From: Gelatoporia subvermispora B
Taxonomy: Eukaryota; Basidiomycota; Agaricomycetes; Polyporales; Gelatoporiaceae
DNA: 64,000 nucleotides
NCBI GenBank assembly: GCA_000320605.2
Contig: KB445802.1
Span: 186,001 to 250,000, forward strand
Reading direction: 5' to 3'
Under the pieces are notes generated by a model. The model worked only from the letters and a program-made list of their open reading frames with translations. It did not search any database and had not been told where the DNA came from. The position numbers and the translations under genes are program-made. Positions 56,802-64,000 of the stretch are shown one piece after another. How positions within the stretch are numbered: position 1 is the stretch's first letter; each line of letters opens with the position of its first letter.

Positions 56802-58511
56802 GTCGAGACTTTGTATGTCCGTAAAGCTTCTGTTAGAGATAGTCAGGATTATCTGTCATGTATTTTTCGATGCAGAAAGACAAGTAGGGACCTAGATAGA
56901 TGACTGTCCCAAGGGTAGTCCAACGGAGTATCGTAGCAGGGTTGGCAAGAAGCACGGCTTCAGGAAATACAACATATATGCATTTCTCCGCTTCCACGAC
57001 TTCCCCTGCTTGGCGACCAAGTCAAAGGCCCGCAAATCACACGTCAAAGGGAGCAACAGAAGGAATCATTGAGCTACTCCCACGTTTCCCGCATTCTAGG
57101 GGCCAGGTTGGGGAAGCTCCTGGATATTAGGGAAAAGGGAAGATGATGTCCTTCTAACACTGGCTCGGAGCGACAGGCCCTCGCGACGATTCGCCCCGGT
57201 ATAATTTCGCTATAATTCGAAAACATATGGACTGACCTGTCAAAGGCTCAACGATCTTAATATCCAGGTGATCTGGGGAAGACGACTCGAGCGCGTCTAA
57301 GCCAGAGATAACAACGAGGAAGATAACAAGCCTCGGGGTGCCGCCGGATCTCCGGCGGAGTTACAATATAGTAACCAAATATTTGTTCTCAGTGGCTGAA
57401 CCATATTCGTCCCTGTACGCGGCTGGTCAGTTCCTTTGTCCTCCATCCATCTTTGCTGAAGACAAGACAAAGCTCCAAGCTTACCTTTTGGTGTTGCACA
57501 GTACACCATGTATGTACAACTTGTAGATTACTCACGGTCTCTATTGATCGAATCTCAGCTGGTACTTTGGCAATGGCGGAAACACAGGATGGGGACAGCT
57601 AGGTCCGAGCCTGAGGTACGATGATGGGAGAGGCCGTGCTGAAGCCATTCGGGATATATGTCGACAATGTCGCCTCTGTTGTATTCCCCCAGACGGAACT
57701 CTCGTCCCCAGGTTAAGTGGAAACACCGGGATACGAAGACACGGAGGTGCCGTCCGGTGAGAATGCGACAGACGAGACATTACCGATACGTATCTGCGGT
57801 GATTTCAGCATCACTTCAACTATCCTCGCATCCCAGACACGGATTGCGGACTCCCACGCAAGGGAAACAATACGGATCCTTTTGGATGACAGTTCAACAA
57901 GCTCGGCTTCGCTCCACACCCGCCCGCGATAGTCTCCATAACACGGCCTTCTGGAGTCAAGATACTCCCGACGTGCTCGAACACCATACATGACGATGAG
58001 CGTAGCGACGGTATCAATCTGTCATATTTGTCAGTAGCTTTCATAGCTTCCTAGCAGATGTCCGTGATCTCATTGATCCCGTCTTCGGCCTGATCGCTGG
58101 ACATCGTTGCACTTGGTAAACTATACAGCGATAAGATACAGTGTCGAGCGTTCCCCGATGGCAAAGATTCGCGCGCACTCGACTGAGACGTGCTCCAATC
58201 ATCGCGTACTTAGTTGGCGGGCAGCAGTCACCTCACGTGAGTAGGGTTGCGCCGGTGAACATCTATTAGTGATATTGATCGCTCCTTGATAGCAATACAT
58301 CATAGCTATCATCCGGGCTGTCCCTGCGGAATGAATCGAAGTGGTAACAGCCTTCGATACTTATGGATGGTTACATCTCCTGTAGGAGGCGCACCCCGGT
58401 TGTTTGATATTGAGACAAGTGATACATCCCGATCACCTGGTGCAGGAGTAGAAGGATTGCGTGAGTCGCGTTCATGCGCTCCTTTGGTTCCACTATCTGA
58501 GCCAACCCGTC
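56802..58511. other. Region with WD40 relic, otherwise gene-free
   Basis: About 1.7 kb upstream of the F-box gene and of the first tandem membrane protein gene. Apart from the WD40 remnant at about 57,600-58,050 (-) I see only short motif-free frames. Confidence 0.4.
57600..58050 (-). pseudogene. WD40-repeat gene relic
   Basis: The minus strand codes in one frame for SLAWESAIRVWDARIVEVML and, 12 residues on, GNVSSVAFSPDGTSV. This is the end of one WD40 repeat (W-D motif 'IRVWDA') and the start of the next ('SVAFSPDGT'). Further repeat-like pieces upstream are in other frames and no full repeat series can be read. In basidiomycetes such repeats often come from NACHT/WD40 or HET-type genes. 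No start, splice pattern or full domain is present, so I call it a remnant. Confidence 0.55.
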
Positions 58512-60218
58512 ATGGCACAGCAGGCTCTGAGCTATGTGCTCGATAGCTCGAGCCCAATGTTCACGTACACTGCTGGGCAGTCTATGCGTACGTGTCAAGT
58601 TTCAACTTTGTCTCACGGAACCCTGAAGAATCTGATCGACTATAGACAACCCCTCTGGAGGGTCTTCTGACTGGCAAGTAAACACTACGAGCGTACCATC
58701 AACGTTCTCAGTATACCAATTTGGCTCAAGCATGAGCCTTCAGTTCTTTGGTATGGTGTTTGCCCACTTCGTGGTATCGTGACTGAGGGAGGACTCGGTG
58801 TAGGCAATGCTATAACACTTCATGGAACGGCTCATCTGACGCCGAGTATCACCATCGATAATGCTGCAGAAATCTTGTCGCAGGCTCCTGCAAACGTGGT
58901 ATATGAGACAACGGCATTGTCGCCAGCTGCACACACCCTGAATGCTACATTACCCGATTTCAAGCCTGGCCTTTTCCAGATACCTGGCCGTTCTACCGGC
59001 GGTCCGGGCCCAGGATTTCCTTTTCCCCCTTTGTTCAGCATTCAATTCGCAACTGTGTCGAACCCGTACACGCTCGGTGAGTCGGCAAGCTGTTTGTAAC
59101 AGAATCGAGCCTCACCGGCTGCAGATCAACCGCCTGTGATTGCCAACCTGAGTGCTAACAGCACTTTCCTTACTTACGACGGAGGCTGGACTCCCACGTA
59201 TAATGGATCTATGCTCACTACGGCACCGGGGGCTAGTGTTTCGTTCAATTTTACCGGGGTTGCGGTTGCCGTAGAAGGTCCCACAGGCGTGAGGAGTGGG
59301 TTCGGGGCTTACTCCGTGGTCAGTCGCACCACCATTGGTGCCCATTTTGACCGTTGACTGTTCTGTACAGAACTTGGACAATACGACGATGGATCTTACG
59401 GCAAGCATCGCGGATGTCTCCAGTACACAATTGTTCTACTGTGGCGGCTTAGACCCACACCAAAGGCATTCTGTCATAATCAGCAATAGCAACGAAAGCC
59501 ACGATCACAACTTCGCACTTAATTCAATCACGATATGGTCGACGGCAGGGATTTCAAATTCTTCAAATTCGTCGTCTGGTAATCCACAAGGTAGACTGCT
59601 CGAACCTGGTGAATTGTGGTCTCATTGTCTGATCTATATCCGTTCCGTTTCCCAGCAGACAGGAGTCATAACCGTCACTCGAGTGGACCCAGTCACGACA
59701 TAGTGGCGATCGTAGTCCCTATCGTGACGGTCTTCCTCGCCATGATTCTAGGCGTGCTCGCATGGGCGCTCATCCGCCACCGCCGCCGACAGCGCACACC
59801 GTCCACGACGCCCATTGTCGAGGCAGTAACTTCCCCGACCCCGCGCTCTCACCCCAGCTTCCCGTCGACTTTGCATTTGAGCGACAGAATGGCCTTCTTT
59901 GCGAGTCTGCGAGAGACGATGTACCGCCCAGGCAACCGGAGCGCAATACCTTCTCCCTCTCCAGATGCCAGCTCCGTGCGCAGCAACTGGTCTGTCGTTC
60001 CAGATGACACAAATGCGCTGTACCATACGGGTTCCGCGGAGAATGAAGCCAACCAGCCTACGCGGGAACCATCGTCCCGTCGGCCGTCCTTGGGGGATAA
60101 CCTGACGAGGATACTCGAACTCCTGACATCGAAGAGGGAGAAGTCGGTGGAGGGCGCGGGTGTATGTGATGATTTGGAATCGGTCTCCGCAACCTCCTCT
60201 GCAGGGGTTGCGAGGTAA
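58512..60218 (+). CDS. Single-pass membrane protein with two jelly-roll-like ectodomains, copy 1
   Basis: Exons 58512-58587, 58646-58750, 58792-59076, 59125-59318, 59371-59590 and 59656-60218 join in frame and give 480 residues. The ectodomain has two related parts, around FTYTAGQSMHNPSGGSSDWQ to FFGLGVGNAITLHGTA and around FLTYDGGWTPTYNGSM to FNFTGVAVAVEGPTG, each a galactose-binding-like beta-sandwich by analogy to related fungal proteins. Several N-glycosylation sites are present. A strong membrane helix (IVAIVVPIVTVFLAMILGVL) precedes RHRRRQR and a ~140-residue Ser/Pro-rich cytoplasmic tail. There is no classical signal peptide at the ATG. The layout is common in agaricomycetes; the function is unknown. 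The second intron (41 bp) would end GGGAG, an unusual acceptor. Confidence 0.8.
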
Positions 60219-61359
60219 CTGCGTCCGCCGTCTACACACTGGACCGTGTATCAACTTCGACAATGAACGACATAGTACAATGTTGTAATGTTCCGCGCTC
60301 ATGTTATCGCGTCGGACTTTGGGACCTAGTTGACCGAAATGAAGCGCGAATTGTGTGGTTTCGGACCAGTATTGGCCCAGAAGGGCTGTCTACGACCGGG
60401 TCTAGTGGCTGCATGCTCTGAACGCCTGTTGGCCGTTTCCGGGTTGCGACAACGAGATAGCAGTAGTTGACTCCCAATGTCAAACTTGAGGCTTGAAGCT
60501 TTGTACAAAAAGCTTAGAGTATGTACAACGTGTTCATAGACTGCCTTGGCCATATCTATCGTAGTTCGAGAAAATATTGCGGTGTAATATTTTTCAGACC
60601 CAATAGTGACCTGATTTCGAGAAACGCAGACTCGGGCAGACTTCAAAGAAACCTTCCTATGCCTACGAAGACAGTATAAGATGTTTTGACTTTATACGAA
60701 TGTAGTCTGTGGTTTAAATATTGCTTCTGCTCAATCGGAAGAGACAAGGACACTCGAGTCGATTGCAAACCGCATGATCGTGTCGTCCAATTGCACGTTT
60801 GCCCACGGTCTTAACCTCTAGACGAGCTGCCCGAGTCCTCCTCCCGCGTTAATTCGCGATTGTACTGCTTCAGCAAACCGACGGAACCCTCAGATGACAT
60901 CCTTGTGGTAGCTCATATGGAGCCTCTGGCTATACTGTGAGCTTAGGCGAGGTCACATTGACACTCAAAGACCTCACCTCAGCTCCGCTCTCGCGCTCCT
61001 GTCAAAAGAAGACATCGCAGATCTCCGTGCCTAAGGACTCGAATGCCGCCAGTGCATATTGGGAGGCATACATCATGCTCAAGATAAGGGACTCGCGCCC
61101 GTGGTTGAACGCTGAAGTCTTGGATCATGATCCGTTGGAACGTACGCCAGTGCGAATAATGCAGCAGACCTGGGCAGTTCTTCGGCCCAATGTCCTGAAC
61201 TGACATTAATGTTCGAATATAATTTGGGGGCGTTGGCGTCTCCGTGACCCCACATGATGCACAGCCTATGACGACGTGTGATTATGCAGAAGGACGAAGC
61301 CCTTTATCAGTCCCGCCGAAGCATGGGTTAGCATTTGACTGGGTTTCCAAGTTCCCTCG
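60219..61359. other. Intergenic region between tandem copies 1 and 2
   Basis: About 1.1 kb. An 88-codon frame at 60937-61203 has no recognisable motif. No additional array member is visible. Confidence 0.4.
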
Positions 61360-62744
61360 ATGTCTAACATGGCCTCAAACATCGCGAACCATACTTTCTT
61401 GAACACCGATGTCGCCTTCACCTACGAGCCTTCAGGTGGGTACCTTGCTATCTGGGAACTATCACTGGGAAACTTGACCCGATGTTATTTCGTTCAGTCA
61501 GCTTAAGCTCTGGGACGTCACTGTTTGGCTGGCAAGTCAACAAATTGGACAGTTACACCTACTTCACGTCGCATTCCGGATCCAGCGTACAATTGTCGTT
61601 CGAGGGTCAGTATTTCTTCTTGAGCTCCTTTACTACAGCCTGACCGTTTATTAGGAATCGCTGTCTATCTTTATGGTTCCGCTGCATGTTCCTTCACCGT
61701 CAATATCAATTCAGTAGACCTTGCAATTTCGGATTCACCTACTGTGACTCCAGACTCGACACTTCTATTCAAGCAGGAAGGCCTGTTGCAAACCAATTAT
61801 GATGTCAATTTGACCGTCGGAAATACGGCCGGGTTAGACGCGCAATTTCGATTCGATTATGCTATAGTTACTATGTACACTGGTAAATTCAACGATATCG
61901 ATCAGCACGTATCTCGACGTTCATCTCAATGCAGGGGAGGAGCCGTTGGTCGGAAAATACACTGGAGAAAGCAGTATGCTACATTACGACGGCTCATGGC
62001 AGATTCTACCTAATGGCACCGCGTACACCTCGTCTATCGGTGCATCGGTTTTCCTGAACTTTGCTGGAGATAGCATGACGATTGTGGGTCCGGTCTACCC
62101 TGGACCTGGATCCTACAATGTGGTTCGTCCGTCCATCAATGTGCCAGTGTTCTCTGACTTATTTTATCGGTGCGACATCAGACTTTGGATAATGCTACGT
62201 CTGTAGTCAAGTCCTCCAGCCCAATATATCAGCCATCCTCACAATTCTTCTATACGGGCCTCCTTGACCCGTCTCAAGAGCACTCCCTCACTATAACGAA
62301 CGGCGCAAATACACCATTCGGCATCGAATATATCGCAATCTGGGAGTGGAGCGCGGTCTACCCTACGGCTGCCACTTCAGGGCCTCCTAGTTCCCTGACA
62401 AGGTATTGCCTTTCTAACTCTGCCATATTTCACTGAATCGCCCCTCGTCCAGTTCTGCAGCAGTCGGAGCCTCACCTGCAGCCGCTCTCCAAAAGAGTAG
62501 CCATAGTAGCGTGGCTAAGATTGTGGCGCCGATTGTATCTATCATTGGGGGCCTCCTCTTGATCGCAGCTTTATGGGCACTCCGGCGTAGACGTCGGGGA
62601 CGGGCCGCTCTGGCACCATCTGGACCCTTCAGAATGCGCCTTGCTCGCACCTTTGAGAAGCGCGATAGGGACTCAGTTATGATGGATGATCTGCATACAG
62701 ACAAAGAGAGTACCCTGGATGGCCAACCTGCTTCGAAGGCATAG
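61360..62744 (+). CDS. Single-pass membrane protein with two jelly-roll-like ectodomains, copy 2
   Basis: Exons 61360-61435, 61498-61605, 61655-61882, 61935-62122, 62182-62402 and 62453-62744 join in frame and give 370 residues. The arrangement mirrors copy 1: two ectodomain parts (SGTSLFGWQVNKLDSYTYF to GIAVYLYGSAACSF, and SSMLHYDGSWQILPNGTA to FLNFAGDSMTIVGP), then a Ser/Ala-rich stalk. A membrane helix (VAKIVAPIVSIIGGLLLIAA) is followed by LRRRRRGR and a short tail ending QPASKA. The first exon is 76 nt as in copy 1, and the intron phases agree up to the stalk. The cytoplasmic tail is about 100 residues shorter than in copy 1. The function is unknown. Confidence 0.85.
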
Positions 62745-63697
62745 TGAAGGTAAAATCTCGAAGAGATGACATTGTCCTAGGGCTACATTAGTGGAGGCTA
62801 AGAGGATAGTGCTCCCTGCGATTCGTATCAGACCTATGCTTACTTCCTTTGATACTGGACTTGTCCTTTTTATACACGCAAAAGCGAAGCCTCGTTATTC
62901 CGTATGTACACGCGCTAGGTATAGCCGCTTGTCCTTAGGATAGCTGAAGCATATCGATACGATGTAGTTTCTCAGTAATGTGGGATGTAAACCTAGCTTG
63001 AGATTCACGCACAGATGAAAATATCATCGCATTCAGATTCCGATGCCTCTAACCTGATAATCTGGGGGAAATACGATTGTTGGTCTCGTTCCTAACGTGA
63101 TAGTGCTCAGACAGTATGCCGCACGAGGCGCCCAATATACCTGAAGACACCTTTCCGCCCGCCGCATTTCCCACGCCGCTCTTTTGATCCTTGCGCATTC
63201 TCTTAGTGTACTTACTTGATATTGAACGATATGCTGCTGAGGATTCCCTCTCAAGATACCCTTTGTCCCATCGTCCAAAAGGGGTCCTGATCTTGGACGA
63301 CTAGCCGCAGTATCACCAGGAAAATTACGAAAGCATCAAATGTCATGTTGAAGCGCTACCTTCCGCCGATTTGCACCTGGAATTATCCCAAGATCGCTCG
63401 CTGCGCTGGTCAATCTGCACTCCTCCACAATTCTCGAGGAGAGCCAGGAGTGTGCAAGTGAATAAAGCTACGGCAGCTGAACCCATACCTCGAGCTGTTC
63501 TCGTTCTGCGCCCGTGTTCGACCAAAAATAGCCGCCAAGAGTGCTATTCTGGGATGATATCATAGCTCTCACACTGGCCTGCTTCCCTATCACCCGTCTT
63601 TCCACGCCTCCGCCTTGAAAGCTATCCGTAACAGGCACGAGGCGTTATCTGCGCAACGACCGCGACCACGACCACGACTAAGACGACACACTCAGCG
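62745..63697. other. Intergenic region between tandem copies 2 and 3
   Basis: About 950 bp with short motif-free frames. A low-complexity run of GACCGC/GACCAC units precedes the third copy at about 63,657-63,680. Confidence 0.4.
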
Positions 63698-64000
63698 ATG
63701 GCCCTAGCGAGCGTGAACTTCACGCTCTTCGCGAGCAGCCCAATGTTCAACTTCGCGCCGCAGCGTGAGTGCGATCCGCGACTAGTGAACGAGAGTGGAC
63801 GTTGATTTTGGCTGATGTCCTTGATGATGGCGCAGTGGGCGCGGGTGTGGGGTCGGCGTCGACGGGGTGGCAGTTCAACCAGTCGGGGGAGACTGGGCTA
63901 TACTACACGACGCGCGCAGGGTCTAGCATGCAACTGCAGTTCTACGGTGCGCATCATCATCGTGGTTGTTTGACGATTCCGTACTAACACCCCTCTCTTA
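63698..64000 (+). CDS. Membrane protein of the tandem array, copy 3 (cut by window end)
   Basis: Exons 63698-63764 (MALASVNFTLFASSPMFNFA...) and 63836-63946 (STGWQFNQSGETGLYYTT, MQLQFYG) are followed by a GTGCGC donor, after which the window ends. The order and exon phases match copies 1 and 2 (first exons 76, 76 and 67 nt; second exons 105, 108 and 111 nt). Only the start of the first ectodomain is present. Confidence 0.75.

Noticed and set aside
1..64000. CRISPR arrays, bacterial operons, riboswitches, rRNA and tRNA genes
   Set aside because: The window is intron-rich fungal nuclear DNA. No regularly spaced repeats and no convincing RNA gene structure were seen by eye.

Overview
The window is nuclear DNA of a filamentous basidiomycete, most likely a wood-decay Agaricomycete of the Polyporales type. 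The genes carry many short GT-AG introns (about 45-60 bp). The gene set includes a DUF6533-type membrane protein, a Zn2Cys6 regulator, a fungal GH16 enzyme, a RecQ-like helicase relic, a Copia-type element and a Crinkler-like NTPase-nuclease. The species cannot be named from sequence alone. All exon models were assembled by hand from frame, splice signals and protein family knowledge; no search was run.

Layout: 0.4-2.1 kb holds a hypothetical gene (-). 4.0-6.3 kb is GPP34/VPS74 (+) with an abnormally long first intron. 9.2-9.8 kb is a roadblock/LC7 dynein light chain (+). 11.0-12.5 kb is a Zn2Cys6 transcription factor (+). 13.8-15.2 kb is a divergent pair, MDM35-like (-) and VPS29 (+). 15.4-16.1 kb is a Yippee-like gene (-). 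18.1-19.7 kb is allantoinase (+). 19.9-24.2 kb carries a small secreted protein (-), a GNAT acetyltransferase (+) and a secreted GH16 glucanase (-).

From about 24.5 to 32.5 kb the sequence is accessory. It has degenerate repeats, a terminal-inverted-repeat element holding a broken RecQ-like helicase gene, a gag-only LTR retroelement inserted in that helicase's Walker A coding region, a frameshifted pseudogene, and a second degenerate inverted-repeat element with a G-run. A paralogue of the small secreted protein sits on the far side at 32.6-33.2 kb, so the mobile block separates two duplicated genes with the same exon layout and the same TATA spacing.

After that come a helical protein of unknown function (33.8-35.0, -), a TMEM242-like mitochondrial protein (35.7-36.6, -), ribosomal protein eL14 (37.1-37.9, +), a large Crinkler-like NTPase/PD-(D/E)XK protein (38.3-42.3, -), a small membrane protein (43.9-44.2, -), a 1,173-residue coiled-coil protein (44.8-48.6, -), the kinetochore subunit MIS12/MTW1 (48.8-49.8, +), a DUF6533 membrane protein (50.0-51.9, -), ATG14 (52.8-54.8, -) and an F-box protein (55.2-56.8, -). 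The window ends in a WD40 relic and a tandem array of three single-pass membrane proteins (58.5, 61.4 and 63.7 kb, +), the last cut by the window edge.

The housekeeping genes cover trafficking and autophagy (VPS74, VPS29, ATG14, dynein LC7), mitochondrial maintenance (MDM35, TMEM242), translation (eL14) and chromosome segregation (MIS12). They are not an operon-like unit. The most unusual content is the TIR/hairpin-bounded helicase element with its nested gag-only retroelement, the Crinkler-like protein, and a recurring use of AAG as 3' splice site.
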